Assembly (NCBI GenBank): GCA_964247705.1
Contig: CAXTVQ010000001.1
Coordinates: 62,001 to 126,000 of the forward strand
Origin: LMUY01 sp964247705
Lineage (GTDB): Bacteria; Pseudomonadota; Alphaproteobacteria; Acetobacterales; Acetobacteraceae
DNA: 64,000 bases
Direction of reading: 5' to 3'
Position numbers and translations under genes: made by a program. This document shows positions 25,838-34,290 of this stretch, piece by piece; position 1 is the first letter of the stretch; every line of letters begins with the position of its first letter. The notes under the pieces are model-generated. The model ran no database searches, had not been told where the DNA came from, and was given only the letters and a program-made list of their open reading frames with translations.

Positions 25838-26549
25838 CGAACTCGGGAGCACCGAAATCGGGCCAGAGCACGTCGGTGAAGACCAGCTCGGCATAGGCGG
25901 ACTGCCACAAAAGGAAGTTGCTGAGGCGGTGCTCGCCGCTGGTGCGGATGACGAGGTCCGGGTCCGGCATGCCCGATGTGGAGAGGAAGCTGGCGAAGGC
26001 CGTCTCGTCCAACGCGGCCGGGTCCAGCGTGCCGGCGCGCACGGCTTCGGCGGCACGGCGGGCGGCCGCGGCGATCTCGGCACGTGCCCCGTAGGACAGG
26101 GCCACGTTGAGGTTGAGGCGGGCATTTCCCGCGGTCTCGCGCTCCGCCCGGTCCAGATCGGCGCAGATATCGGCGTCGAACCGGTTGCGCTCCCCGAGCA
26201 CACGCAGGCGGACGCCCTCTGCCTTCAACTCGGCCAGTTCCTGGCGGATGTAGTGGCGCAGCAAACCCGTCAGGTCGAGCACCTCCGAAGGAGAGCGGCT
26301 CCAGTTCTCACTGCTGAACGCATAAAGCGTGAGCCAGCGCACGCCGGAGCGGAGTGCGGCTTCGATCGTGCGGCGGACGGCCTGCGCGCCGGCACGGTGG
26401 CCAGCCACACGGGGGAGCCCGCTTTTCGCAGCCCATCGGCCATTGCCGTCCATGATGATGGCGACATGGGTGGGCAGCGTCGGATCAGCGACCTCCGGAA
26501 GGAGGCGGCGCGGCTGCATCTTCACCTGTGTCACCACTCCATTCCGCAC
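25779..26549 (-). CDS. uppS: Undecaprenyl diphosphate synthase (di-trans,poly-cis)
   Basis: Cis-prenyltransferase that makes the C55 carrier lipid for peptidoglycan and O-antigen. Motifs: HVAIIMDGNGRWA near 28-40 with the catalytic aspartate, LTLYAFSSENWSR near 73-85, and RTSGEHRLSNFLLWQSAYAE near 202-221 that binds the diphosphate. Length (256 aa) is standard. The GTG at 26549 follows the frr stop directly; a later ATG at codon 11 with an AGGTGAAG site just before it is an alternative start that would keep all conserved regions. Confidence 0.95.
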   Translation of the reverse strand: MRNGVVTQVKMQPRRLLPEVADPTLPTHVAIIMDGNGRWAAKSGLPRVAGHRAGAQAVRRTIEAALRSGVRWLTLYAFSSENWSRSPSEVLDLTGLLRHYIRQELAELKAEGVRLRVLGERNRFDADICADLDRAERETAGNARLNLNVALSYGARAEIAAAARRAAEAVRAGTLDPAALDETAFASFLSTSGMPDPDLVIRTSGEHRLSNFLLWQSAYAELVFTDVLWPDFGAPEFDAAMAEFGRRERRFGARPG

Positions 26550-27116
26550 TTAGACCTGCTTGATCTCGCGTTCTTTCTCGACCAATGCCTCGTCGATCCG
26601 CTTTATATACGCATCGGTAAGCTTCTGCACCTCGTCCGACCAGGTCTTGGCCTCGTCCTCGCCGACGACGTGCTTCTTCTCGGCGGCCTTGATCTGCTCC
26701 ATCCCATCGCGGCGGACGCCACGTACAGACACGCGGGCGCCCTCGGCGTAGCGGCCAGCGGCCTTGGACAACTCGACCCGGCGTTCGGCAGTCAATTGTG
26801 GAATCGGCACGCGCACAACTTGGCCGTCAGACGCCGGGTTCAGGCCCAGGCCCGAGTCGCGGATGGCGCGCTCAACGGCGCCGACCATGGATTTGTCCCA
26901 GACTTGGACGGTGAGCATGCGCGCCTCCGGTACACCGATGGTGCCGACCTGCGTAATCGGAAGCTCGCTGCCGTAAGCCTCGACCTTCACCGGTTCGAGC
27001 AGCGCGGGGCTGGCGCGGCCGGCACGCAGACCGGCGAAGTCCCTCCGCATGGTCTCCATTGCGCCATCCATCCGGCGCGTGAGGTCAGTCTTGAGGGAGG
27101 GAAGGTCGGTCGCCAC
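26550..27116 (-). CDS. frr: Ribosome-recycling factor
   Basis: Splits post-termination ribosomes together with EF-G. The 188-aa protein shows the family core MDGAMETMRRDFAGLRAGRA near 16-35, then PLLEPV-like ASPALLEPVKVEAYG, IGVPEARMLTVQVWDKSM and, at the C-terminus, the three-helix bundle sequence DEVQKLTDAYIKRIDEALVE. The GTG at 27116 is preferred because GAGG lies 6 bp upstream; a TTG four codons earlier sits on the ribosome site itself. It follows pyrH by 21 bp and is joined directly to uppS. Confidence 0.96.
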   Translation of the reverse strand: MATDLPSLKTDLTRRMDGAMETMRRDFAGLRAGRASPALLEPVKVEAYGSELPITQVGTIGVPEARMLTVQVWDKSMVGAVERAIRDSGLGLNPASDGQVVRVPIPQLTAERRVELSKAAGRYAEGARVSVRGVRRDGMEQIKAAEKKHVVGEDEAKTWSDEVQKLTDAYIKRIDEALVEKEREIKQV

Positions 27117-27137
27117 GTAATACCTCAATGAGCCGCT

Positions 27138-27872
27138 TCAGGACTCGGCAGATTTCTCGATGATGGTGGTGAAGCGGCCTTCGCCGCGCATAACTTGAGC
27201 GAAGGCGCCGGCTGCGTGAATGTTGAACACGATGATCGGCATCCCGTTCTCCCGCGCCACACTGATCGCTGCGGCGTCCATGACGGCCAAATCGTTCGCC
27301 AATACGTCGTGGTAGCTCAGCGTCTCGTAGCGTTCGGCATCGGGATGCTTGCGCGGGTCGGCGGCGTAGACCCCGTCCACCTGCGTGCCTTTGAGCAGCA
27401 TATCACATCCCATCTCCACGGCGCGGAGCGATGCTGCGGTATCGGTGGTGAAGAACGGATTGCCGGTGCCAGCGGCGAAGATCACCACCCTGCCCTTCTC
27501 CATGTGCCGCATGGCGCGGCGGCGGATATAGGGCTCGCAGACGCTGGCCATCGGGATGGCGGACAGAACCCGGGTCGGCACACCCAGCTTCTCCAGCGCG
27601 TTCTGCATGCCGAGCGCGTTCATCACAGTTGCGATCATGCCCATGTAGTCCGCCTGCGCGCGGTCCATGCCGCGGGCTGCGGCGGAGATGCCGCGGAAGA
27701 TATTGCCGCCGCCGATCACCAGGCAGACCTCATGACCTTCGCCGGCAACGGCGCCGATATCAGTGGCGATGCGCAGGAGGGTGTCCGCGTCGAGCCCATA
27801 TTCGCGCTGGCCCATCAGGGCCTCGCCCGACACTTTCAACAGCACCCTTCGCTTAGCCGGCTCGGCGCTCAT
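27138..27872 (-). CDS. pyrH: UMP kinase
   Basis: Phosphorylates UMP to UDP, feeding the UDP-sugar supply used by the cluster. The 244-aa hexameric kinase has VLLKVSGEALMG near 9-20, LVIGGGNIFRG near 49-59, the FAAGTGNPFFTTDTAASLRA stretch near 131-150, and DGVYAADPRKHPDA near 164-177. The ATG at 27872 gives the usual length; upstream codons in frame are non-homologous. The usual alphaproteobacterial neighbours rpsB-tsf are not upstream; the acetate symporter gene is there instead, 122 bp away, so the promoter for the whole cluster probably lies in 27873-27994. Confidence 0.96.
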   Translation of the reverse strand: MSAEPAKRRVLLKVSGEALMGQREYGLDADTLLRIATDIGAVAGEGHEVCLVIGGGNIFRGISAAARGMDRAQADYMGMIATVMNALGMQNALEKLGVPTRVLSAIPMASVCEPYIRRRAMRHMEKGRVVIFAAGTGNPFFTTDTAASLRAVEMGCDMLLKGTQVDGVYAADPRKHPDAERYETLSYHDVLANDLAVMDAAAISVARENGMPIIVFNIHAAGAFAQVMRGEGRFTTIIEKSAES

Positions 27873-27958
27873 TCTGGTCCTTAACACGGGGGGTGGCTGC
27901 GGCGGGGCGCACCCTAGTGTCACAGGCACGGTCTCACAAGATCAAGACCACGGATGGC

Positions 27959-27988
27959 CCGGCCTCTCCCGCACATGGAAGAGGCCGG
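27959..27988. terminator. 9-bp hairpin after the acetate symporter gene
   Basis: CCGGCCTCT (27959-27967) and AGAGGCCGG (27980-27988) pair perfectly around a 12-base loop, starting 7 bp beyond the actP stop on the - strand. No U-run follows, so termination strength is uncertain. It separates actP transcription from the pyrH promoter region. Confidence 0.5.
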
Positions 27989-27994
27989 CTTAGG

Positions 27995-29680
27995 TCAGTG
28001 GGCGGCGGCGCCTTCCGCTCCGATGCCGGTCTGGGACCGGATATACTGCGCTTCGAAACGGTCGGCCTCGGCTCGCGCCTGGGCGCTGCGATCCATCAGC
28101 GACACCACCCAGCACGCTATGAAGGCGAGCGGCATGGAGAACAGGGCGGGTGCGTTGTAAGGGAAGATGCCCGCCGGGTTGCCCAGCACGTCATGCCAGA
28201 TCGAAGGGCTGAGCACGGTCAGCCCCGTCGCCACGATCAGTCCGAGCCAGCCGCCGACGGCCGCACCTTTCGTGGTCAGACCCTTCCAGTACATGGAGAG
28301 CAGCAGCACGGGGAAGTTGGCCGAGGCCGCGATGGCGAAGGCTAGACCCACCATGAAGGCCACGTTCACCTTCTCGAACGCGATCCCGAGCACGATGGCC
28401 AGCACGCCCAGGCAGATCGTCGCAACCTTCGAGACGTTGACTTCGGAGCCGTCGCTGACCCGGCCGCGCCGGATCACGCTGGCATACAGGTCGTGGCTGA
28501 TGGCGCTGGCGCCCGAGAGCGTCAGGCCGGACACCACGGCCAGGATGGTCGCGAACGCCACGGCCGAGATGAAGCCGAACAAGGGCGCGCCGCCCACGGC
28601 GTTGGCCAGATGGATCGCCGGCATGTTGCCACCGCCTTTCAGCCCAGCGGCCGCGGTGAAGCTGCCGTTCCAAGCCGTTGCGTAGTCCGGGTTGGTGCCG
28701 ACCAGCACGATCGCGCCGAAACCGATGATGAACGTCAGGATGTAGAAGTACCCGATCAGCCCCGTGGCGTAGAACACGCTCTTACGCGCCGCACTCGCGT
28801 CCTTCACGGTGAAGAATCGCATCAGGATATGCGGCAGCCCGGCAGTGCCGAACATGAGCGCCAGGCCGAGGGAGATTGTGTTCACCGGGTCCGAGACGAA
28901 CGCGCCCGGCGCCATGATGGCGGCGTGCTTGGGATGCACCTGGACGGCCTTTGCGAACAGCGCCACCGGGTTCCAGCCGAACTCGCTGAGCACGGCGCCG
29001 GCCATGAAGGTTGCACCCCCCAGCAGCATGATCGCCTTGATGATCTGCACCCAGGTGGTTGCCAGCATGCCGCCGAAGGTCACGTAGCAGACCATCAGCA
29101 CGCCCACGAGGATGATCGCGTAGAGATAATCGAGCCCGAACAACAGCTTGATGAGCTGTCCGGCGCCGACCATCTGCGCAATCAGGTAGAACGCCACCAC
29201 GACCAGCGTGCCGCAGGCCGACAGGATGCGCATCGGCGTCTGCTCGAGCCGGTAGCACACGACGTCGCTGAACGTGTATTTTCCGAGGTTGCGCAGCCGT
29301 TCGGCCATCAGGAACATCACGATCGGCCAGCCGACCAGGAAGCCGATCGAGTAGATCAGCCCGTCATAGCCGTTGGCGTAGACGAGTGCGGCGATGCCCA
29401 GGAACGAGGCGGCGGACATATAGTCCCCCGCGATCGCGAAGCCGTTCTGCCACCCGGTGATGCCTCCCCCGGCCGCGTAGAAATCGGCTGCGGACTTGGT
29501 GCGCCGGGCCGCCCAGAAGGTGATCAACAGCGTGAGTGCCACGAACGCCAGGAACAAGGCGATCGCGATCACGTTCAGCGGTTGCTTGTCGGTCTGGCCG
29601 AGGTCCGGGCCCGCCGCCTGCGCCGTGGACGCCGCAATCAGGAGTATACCGGCGGGGAGGTATCTTAGAAGACGGCTCAT
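27995..29680 (-). CDS. actP: Cation/acetate symporter (sodium:solute symporter family)
   Basis: Inner-membrane importer of acetate and other short monocarboxylates of the SSF family, 561 aa. A signal-peptide-like N-terminus (residues 1-22) precedes about 13 membrane segments. Characteristic stretches: AADFYAAGGGITGWQNGFAI near 64-83, AGDYMSAASFLGIAAL near 84-99, and GGMLATTWVQIIKAIMLLGG near 205-224. DUF485 partner gene overlaps its start by 4 bp, the standard yjcH-actP arrangement. No acs gene for acetyl-CoA synthetase follows. Confidence 0.94.
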   Translation of the reverse strand: MSRLLRYLPAGILLIAASTAQAAGPDLGQTDKQPLNVIAIALFLAFVALTLLITFWAARRTKSAADFYAAGGGITGWQNGFAIAGDYMSAASFLGIAALVYANGYDGLIYSIGFLVGWPIVMFLMAERLRNLGKYTFSDVVCYRLEQTPMRILSACGTLVVVAFYLIAQMVGAGQLIKLLFGLDYLYAIILVGVLMVCYVTFGGMLATTWVQIIKAIMLLGGATFMAGAVLSEFGWNPVALFAKAVQVHPKHAAIMAPGAFVSDPVNTISLGLALMFGTAGLPHILMRFFTVKDASAARKSVFYATGLIGYFYILTFIIGFGAIVLVGTNPDYATAWNGSFTAAAGLKGGGNMPAIHLANAVGGAPLFGFISAVAFATILAVVSGLTLSGASAISHDLYASVIRRGRVSDGSEVNVSKVATICLGVLAIVLGIAFEKVNVAFMVGLAFAIAASANFPVLLLSMYWKGLTTKGAAVGGWLGLIVATGLTVLSPSIWHDVLGNPAGIFPYNAPALFSMPLAFIACWVVSLMDRSAQARAEADRFEAQYIRSQTGIGAEGAAAH

Positions 29681-30030
29681 CGCACCCCCTCCGCGAAGCG
29701 TGTGCGAACGGGCGCAGGGGAGGTGCGCGCCTGGCCGACGACCTCACGCGTCAGACGGTCGAACTCGCCGTTGGCGCGCACGACGTAGACTCCGGTGAGC
29801 ACGATCGCGAGGACGATCACGCCGAGCCCAAGCGGGAATGCCAGGGTGAGCGTGCCGGAGCCGATCGGCTCGGCCACGACCGAGTGGGCGAACGCCACGA
29901 GGAAGATGAAGGCCATGTAGACCACGACCATCACCACAGCGAGGGTCCAGCCAAAGCTGTTGCGCTTGCGGACCAGCTCCTGGAAGGCTGGGTTGTTCCT
30001 AATTCTGGCCAGATCAGACGTATCCAACAT
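29677..30030 (-). CDS. DUF485 (YjcH-like) membrane protein, partner of ActP
   Basis: A 117-aa protein with two membrane helices (WTLAVVMVVVYMAFIFLVAF near 27-46 and LAFPLGLGVIVLAIVLTGVY near 60-80) and the DUF485 core RNNPAFQELVRKRNSFGW near 11-28. The ATG at 30030 is set by GGGAGG upstream; the frame remains open for 27 further codons. DUF485 proteins are nearly always encoded just before the acetate symporter, as here (ATGA overlap), and are thought to assist it, although their exact role is not established. Confidence 0.93.
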   Translation of the reverse strand: MLDTSDLARIRNNPAFQELVRKRNSFGWTLAVVMVVVYMAFIFLVAFAHSVVAEPIGSGTLTLAFPLGLGVIVLAIVLTGVYVVRANGEFDRLTREVVGQARTSPAPVRTRFAEGVR

Positions 30031-30171
30031 TCGACAGCCTCCCTCGCTGGCGGCTACTGACGAGCCACTCGGCGCATGACACCCTCCGCTGTTTCGAGCG
30101 GTGGCGGTCAAGATTGCGTTTATCTAATAATTTGGCAAGTGCTTAGCGTGCAGTACATCGTCCGGGCCGCG

Positions 30172-30762
30172 TCAGACATATTTCAACATTACGATCCCGG
30201 CCACAGCCGCGACCGCCGTGGCCGCAAGGACGGCTGGCAAGCGGCGGTCAATGAACACGCGCGCCTGCTCGCCGAAAAGCTTCAACAACACGGACCACAG
30301 CAGGAACCGGGCTCCGCGGGTCACGATGCTGGCGGCGACGAAGGTTGCGAACGGGAACTGCGCGGCGCCCGAAGCGATCGTGATGATCTTATAGGGGATC
30401 GGCAGCAGCCCCTTGATCAGGATGATATACAGGCCGACTTCGGCAAACCGGGCCTGAAACGCGGCGTAGGCGTCCTCGTAATGATACAGGTGCAGCAACG
30501 GCCGGGCGACCTGATTGAACAGGGCGTATCCAATGAGGTAGCCGAGCATGCCGCCCAAGACGCTGGCGACGGTCGCGATCAGGGCGTAGCGGATCGCGCG
30601 GTCCGGCCGGGACAGCGCCATGGGGATCAGCAGCGCATCCGGCGGCACCGGGAAGAAGCTGCTTTCGGCGAAGGCGATCGCCGCCAGCCACAACGGTGCG
30701 TAGCGGCTGGCAGCGAGCAGCAGGATCCGGTGGTAGATGCGATGCAGCATGAAGCTGGCCAT
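30172..30762 (-). CDS. YqaA-family (SNARE-associated/VTT domain) inner-membrane protein
   Basis: A 196-aa membrane protein of the small DedA-related YqaA family. It has FAESSFFPVPPDALLIPMAL near 31-50, the characteristic re-entrant proline motif, then GGMLGYLIGYALF near 69-81 and the second re-entrant stretch IKGLLPIPYKIITIASGAA near 114-132. DedA/VTT proteins act as lipid scramblases or transporters in the membrane; the function of YqaA itself is not settled. It is transcribed toward DUF485-actP, with a 141-bp gap (30031-30171) that contains an AT-rich stretch suited to a promoter. Confidence 0.87.
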   Translation of the reverse strand: MASFMLHRIYHRILLLAASRYAPLWLAAIAFAESSFFPVPPDALLIPMALSRPDRAIRYALIATVASVLGGMLGYLIGYALFNQVARPLLHLYHYEDAYAAFQARFAEVGLYIILIKGLLPIPYKIITIASGAAQFPFATFVAASIVTRGARFLLWSVLLKLFGEQARVFIDRRLPAVLAATAVAAVAGIVMLKYV

Positions 30763-30904
30763 GCCACGGATGGCCGCCCGTATTCAACTTGCAACGCCGG
30801 GCGTCGTGGTCAGGTGCGGGAAGTCTGTCGCGCAGTTTGTCCGCAGTCTGGCGGGCATGCGCCGCCCCCGCTAGCTTGCCGCCGCTCCGAACCGAGGTCG
30901 ATCA

Positions 30905-31375
30905 ATGCGCTCCGCTCCGCTCCTTCTCCTGCTCGCCGTCGCCGGGCTCACCGTCGCCGCAGCCGCGCCACCCAGCCGCAACGCCGAGCGCGGCCCGCGT
31001 ACGGTGGCCGCGACCCCCTCCGGGCCGCCGCATGCCTGGCTGTTCGGCACTTGGACCGGGGGTCTGTTCCCAGTGCTCGATGGCATGCTCGCCCAAGACT
31101 GCCGCACCCAGGCGACGGTGGCCTTCGCGCAGGACGTTGTGGGCCACACCAGCCTGACCGGGCCCGGCATGACCCGGCGCGTGATCGAGACCGTCCGCAC
31201 GACGCCGGCCGGTGCGGAGTTCCGCTTTGCGCCAGAGGAAGCCGACGCCAGTTCCTTTGGCTGTGAGGACCCGAACGTCTTGCACGTGGTGCGGGAGAGC
31301 GGCCAGACGATCAGCTTCCCGCATTGCGCCGCGTTCCCGTATCCGCTGGAGCGGTGCCCGACGCCGGGTCGATAG
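30905..31375 (+). CDS. Small secreted protein of unknown function
   Basis: A 156-aa protein with a clear Sec signal peptide (RSAPLLLLLAVAGLTVAAAA, cleavage near residue 21). The mature part starts with an Arg/Pro-rich stretch and then has HAWLFGTWTGGLFPVLDG near 43-60, which resembles the first strand of lipocalin-like or MliC-like small beta-barrels. Three cysteines (DCRTQ, FGCEDP and PHCAAF) lie in the mature part, so one disulfide plus a free cysteine is possible. I do not recognise the family. It lies 16 bp before the cytochrome b561 gene on the same strand, which suggests co-transcription. Confidence 0.7.
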   Translation: MRSAPLLLLLAVAGLTVAAAAPPSRNAERGPRTVAATPSGPPHAWLFGTWTGGLFPVLDGMLAQDCRTQATVAFAQDVVGHTSLTGPGMTRRVIETVRTTPAGAEFRFAPEEADASSFGCEDPNVLHVVRESGQTISFPHCAAFPYPLERCPTPGR

Positions 31376-31391
31376 GGAAAAGGCGGAACGA

Positions 31392-32102
31392 ATGAGCGGT
31401 TTACGGCGGCCACGCGCACGGCAGACCGTCTTGCGCCTTTCGATGAAGGTGTGGGATGCGCCGACCCGGCTGTTCCATTGGGCCATCGTGCTGCTGATCG
31501 GCGTCAGCTATTTCACGATCAAGTATGCGTCCGGCGCGAACGTCGCGCTCCTGACGAACTTGCACGAGCTGTCCGGCTACACGATCCTCACGCTGCTGCT
31601 GTTCCGCCTGGCCTGGGGCTTCGTCGGCAGCGAGACGTCCCGGTTCAGCCAGTTCCTGCGCAACCCGCTGGAGGGGCTGCAGCACCTGCGGCACTTCGGC
31701 CGGCGCGACCCGGACGACCAGGTGGGCCACAACGCCGCGGGTGGCTGGATGGTCCTGGTTTTGCTGGTCACGCTGGGGGTGCAGGCGGTCACCGGCCTGT
31801 TCACCTTCGACGACGTTCCGGAAGGCCCGCTCGGGGGGACTGTGAGCGAAAGCACCGCTTATTGGCTGACGTCGGTGCACAGGGCCAACTTCAACGTCAT
31901 CCTGGTGCTGATGGCGCTGCATGTGCTGGCGATCACGGCCTACGCGGTGGTGAAGCGGCACAATCTGCTGCGGCCGATGATCACCGGCCGCAAGCGCCTG
32001 CCGGGCGCCACGCGCCAGCCGCGGATGGCATCCCCGTTCTTAGCGCTGCTGCTGGTGGTGCTGGCAGGCTGCGTCGTTTGGGTGGTGGTGACGCGCATCT
32101 AA
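31392..32102 (+). CDS. Cytochrome b561-type membrane protein
   Basis: Di-haem b-type cytochrome that passes electrons between quinones and periplasmic partners or oxidants. The 236-aa protein has four to five membrane helices with histidines in the haem-ligand positions: PTRLFHWAIVLLIGVSY near 25-41, NLHELSGYTILTLLLFRLAW near 56-75, and VHRANFNVILVLMALHVLA near 162-180. The ATG at 31392 follows an AAGGCGG ribosome site; a later ATG at codon 17 (MKVWDAPTR) is a credible shorter start. A C-terminal membrane anchor (FLALLLVVLAGCVVWVVV) is present. It is convergent with the sensor kinase gene, 5 bp away. Confidence 0.9.
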   Translation: MSGLRRPRARQTVLRLSMKVWDAPTRLFHWAIVLLIGVSYFTIKYASGANVALLTNLHELSGYTILTLLLFRLAWGFVGSETSRFSQFLRNPLEGLQHLRHFGRRDPDDQVGHNAAGGWMVLVLLVTLGVQAVTGLFTFDDVPEGPLGGTVSESTAYWLTSVHRANFNVILVLMALHVLAITAYAVVKRHNLLRPMITGRKRLPGATRQPRMASPFLALLLVVLAGCVVWVVVTRI

Positions 32103-32107
32103 CGGCG

Positions 32108-33451
32108 TTACGCCGGCAGCGTCACCGTCGCCCGCAACCCGCCCGATGAGCGATTGGCGAGCGCCACGTCCCCGCCATGCGCGCGCAGGATGTTGCGCGC
32201 GATCGGCAGGCCCAGCCCGGTGCCCCCCGTCTCACGGTTGCGGCTCGGCTCCAGCCGGTGGAACGGCTCGAACACCCGCTCCAACTCGCCAGGCGGGATA
32301 CCCGGACCATCGTCGTCCACGACCACGGCCAGCACGCCATCCTTCGGCGGGTTCAGCGCGATCCGGGCCGCGCCGCCATAGTTCAGCGCGTTCTGGATCA
32401 GGTTGGACAACGCCCGCTTGATCGCCACCGGGCGCGCGCGCACGACCTGGTGGTCCGGCCCCTTGTAACACACGTGCTCGGCGCAGTCCGGCCGGGCGTC
32501 GGACACCTCCTCGCTGATCGTGCGCAGCAGTTCCGCCAAGTCGATCGCAGCCAACGCCTCGGCCGCCGCATCGTCCCGGCCGAACGCGAGCGTGGCCGCC
32601 ACCATGCTCTCCAACTCGTCGAGGTCGGCGAGCATCTTGCCTTGCTGTTCCTCGTCCTCCATCCACTCGGCGCGCAGCTTCAGCCGGGTGATCGGCGTGC
32701 GCAGGTCGTGGCCGATCGCCGTCAGCAGGAAGGTGCGGTCCCGCACGAAGCGGCGGATGCGCTCGGCCATCAGGTTGAAGGCGCGCGCTGCCTTCACGGC
32801 CTCGATCGTGCCCTGTTCCGGTAGCGGCGGCGCGTTCACGTCGAGCCCCAACTGCTCGGCGGCGGTGGCCAACTGACGCATCGGCAAGCTGAACTGGCGC
32901 ACCGCCCACACGACCAGCACGGCGGCCGCGAGCGTCATCAGCACGAACGCTATCAGGAAGTTCTCGGACCAGAACGGCAGGAAGCGCTGCAGCGACACGT
33001 TCACGTTCAGCCAATCGCCGGACGGCAACTGCATGCTGACCAGCAGGCGGCGCTCGGCAGGCAGGCCGCGCACCATCAGTTGGCGCCAGCGCTGGCCCGG
33101 CGGGATCGGGGCGAAGTTCATGCTGATGCGGAGCAGCCGCTGTATATTCGGTGGCGACGGTTGCAAGTCGCTGGCGGCGGGGCCCTGGTCCAGCGTCGCC
33201 TTGATGTGGGACTCAGGGTCGAGGTCCCGCAGCAAGGTCGCCCGATCGTCCGCGGGCGCCAGGACAACGCTGCGGTATACGCTCACGACGCGCGTGCCGA
33301 GTTCCTCGGCGAGCGCCAGACGCTGCAGCCCTAACCGGTCCATCGTGTAGAAGAACAATCCGCCCGCCTGCACCACGGCGAGCCCGGCTAGCAGCACCGC
33401 CGCAGTCCGGTTGGCCAAACTGCGGGGCAGCAGACGGCGGAGCAGGCTCAC
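32108..33451 (-). CDS. Two-component sensor histidine kinase (EnvZ-like)
   Basis: Inner-membrane kinase of 447 aa. Layout: membrane helix near 17-35, periplasmic sensor domain 36-160, second membrane helix near 162-184 (NFLIAFVLMTLAAAVLVVWA), HAMP region 185-235, the phosphoacceptor TAIGHDLRTPITRLKLRAEW near 244-263 with the histidine at about 247, and the ATPase domain with NLIQNALNYGG, DDDGPGIPPGE and GGTGLGLPIARNIL. The GTG start overlaps the regulator stop as GTGA. The periplasmic part has no recognisable ligand motif, so the signal is unknown; the neighbouring redox and Met-rich proteins hint at a redox or metal cue (inference). Confidence 0.93.
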   Translation of the reverse strand: MSLLRRLLPRSLANRTAAVLLAGLAVVQAGGLFFYTMDRLGLQRLALAEELGTRVVSVYRSVVLAPADDRATLLRDLDPESHIKATLDQGPAASDLQPSPPNIQRLLRISMNFAPIPPGQRWRQLMVRGLPAERRLLVSMQLPSGDWLNVNVSLQRFLPFWSENFLIAFVLMTLAAAVLVVWAVRQFSLPMRQLATAAEQLGLDVNAPPLPEQGTIEAVKAARAFNLMAERIRRFVRDRTFLLTAIGHDLRTPITRLKLRAEWMEDEEQQGKMLADLDELESMVAATLAFGRDDAAAEALAAIDLAELLRTISEEVSDARPDCAEHVCYKGPDHQVVRARPVAIKRALSNLIQNALNYGGAARIALNPPKDGVLAVVVDDDGPGIPPGELERVFEPFHRLEPSRNRETGGTGLGLPIARNILRAHGGDVALANRSSGGLRATVTLPA

Positions 33452-34164
33452 GCCCGCTGGACGTCCGCGGCCAGCACATAGCCGCCGCCACGCACCGTCT
33501 TGATCAGTTGCGCCTGCCGCCCGTCATCCTCGAGCTTGCGGCGCAGCCGGCTGATCGCGACGTCGATGGCGCGGTCGAACGGGCCCGCCTGGCGGCCCCG
33601 CAGCAGGTCAAGCAGCATGTCGCGGGTGAGCACCCGGTTGGCCCGCTCCACCAGCGCGAGCAGCAAGTCGTATTCGCCGCCGGTCAGCGGCACTTCGACC
33701 CCCTCGGGGTTAAGCAGGCGGCGGCGGGCCGGCTCCAGTGTCCAGCCGGCGAAGCGCATGGCGGCCACGTCCTCGGCACGGTGGCCGGGGCGGTCGGCAG
33801 TGCGGCGCAGCACGGCGCGCATGCGGGCCAGCAGCTCGCGCGGATTGAACGGTTTCGGCACGTAATCGTCGGCGCCAAGTTCAAGGCCGATGATCCGGTC
33901 CGTCTCCTCGCCCATGGCGGTCAGCATGACGATCGGCACGTCGCCCTGGCTGCGCATCCAGCGTGCCAGCTCGAGCCCGCCCTCGCCCGGCAGCATGAGA
34001 TCCAGCACCACGAGCTGGAAATGGCCGGTGGGCCAGGCGCGGCGGGCGTCGCGCGCATCCCGCACAGCGGTGACTCGGAAGCGGTGACGCTCGAGGAAGC
34101 GGGCCAGCAGGTCCCGGATCTCGCGGTCGTCGTCCACGACGAGGATGTGCGGCATCGTTTCCAT
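33448..34164 (-). CDS. OmpR-family response regulator
   Basis: A 238-aa response regulator. The receiver domain has the acidic pocket VVDDDRE near 7-13, the phosphoacceptor aspartate in LVVLDLMLPGEGG near 51-54, and the switch lysine in YVPKPFNPREL near 104-112. The winged-helix domain contains LTGGEYDLLLALVERANRVL near 162-181 and VAISRLRRKLEDD near 203-215. The ATG at 34164 is chosen; a second ATG three codons later is equally good, while upstream codons fall in the promoter region. Its kinase gene follows with a GTGA overlap. A direct repeat in the upstream gap may be its own binding site. Confidence 0.94.
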   Translation of the reverse strand: METMPHILVVDDDREIRDLLARFLERHRFRVTAVRDARDARRAWPTGHFQLVVLDLMLPGEGGLELARWMRSQGDVPIVMLTAMGEETDRIIGLELGADDYVPKPFNPRELLARMRAVLRRTADRPGHRAEDVAAMRFAGWTLEPARRRLLNPEGVEVPLTGGEYDLLLALVERANRVLTRDMLLDLLRGRQAGPFDRAIDVAISRLRRKLEDDGRQAQLIKTVRGGGYVLAADVQRA

Positions 34165-34206
34165 GCGAGTTACAATACGCCCGACCGGGCCTTCGTGGGA
34201 GGAGGC

Positions 34207-34222
34207 GTTGCAATTGGTTGCA
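34207..34222. promoter_or_regulatory. Direct repeat GTTGCA-N4-GTTGCA, candidate response-regulator box
   Basis: Two copies of GTTGCA (34207-34212 and 34217-34222) are spaced by one helical turn in the 126-bp gap between the response regulator (-) and the Met-rich exported protein (+). OmpR/PhoB-type regulators bind such tandem 6-7-bp repeats. The same bases also read as an inverted repeat TGCAA-ttgg-TTGCA. Autoregulation and control of the divergent gene are inferred. Confidence 0.45.
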
Positions 34223-34290
34223 CTTTGGCGCGGCACCGCCATTCAGCGGATGCCATGTTGGTGGCATCGACAACTCTGGACTTAGTGACA

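Noticed and set aside
25838..26203. Upstream extension of cdsA
   Set aside because: The frame is open but lies inside uppS and gives Arg/Pro/Ser-rich sequence unlike CdsA.
30125..30150. Sigma-54-like sequence upstream of DUF485-actP
   Set aside because: TTTGGCAAGTGCTT has the wrong spacing and lacks the GC pair of the -12 element.
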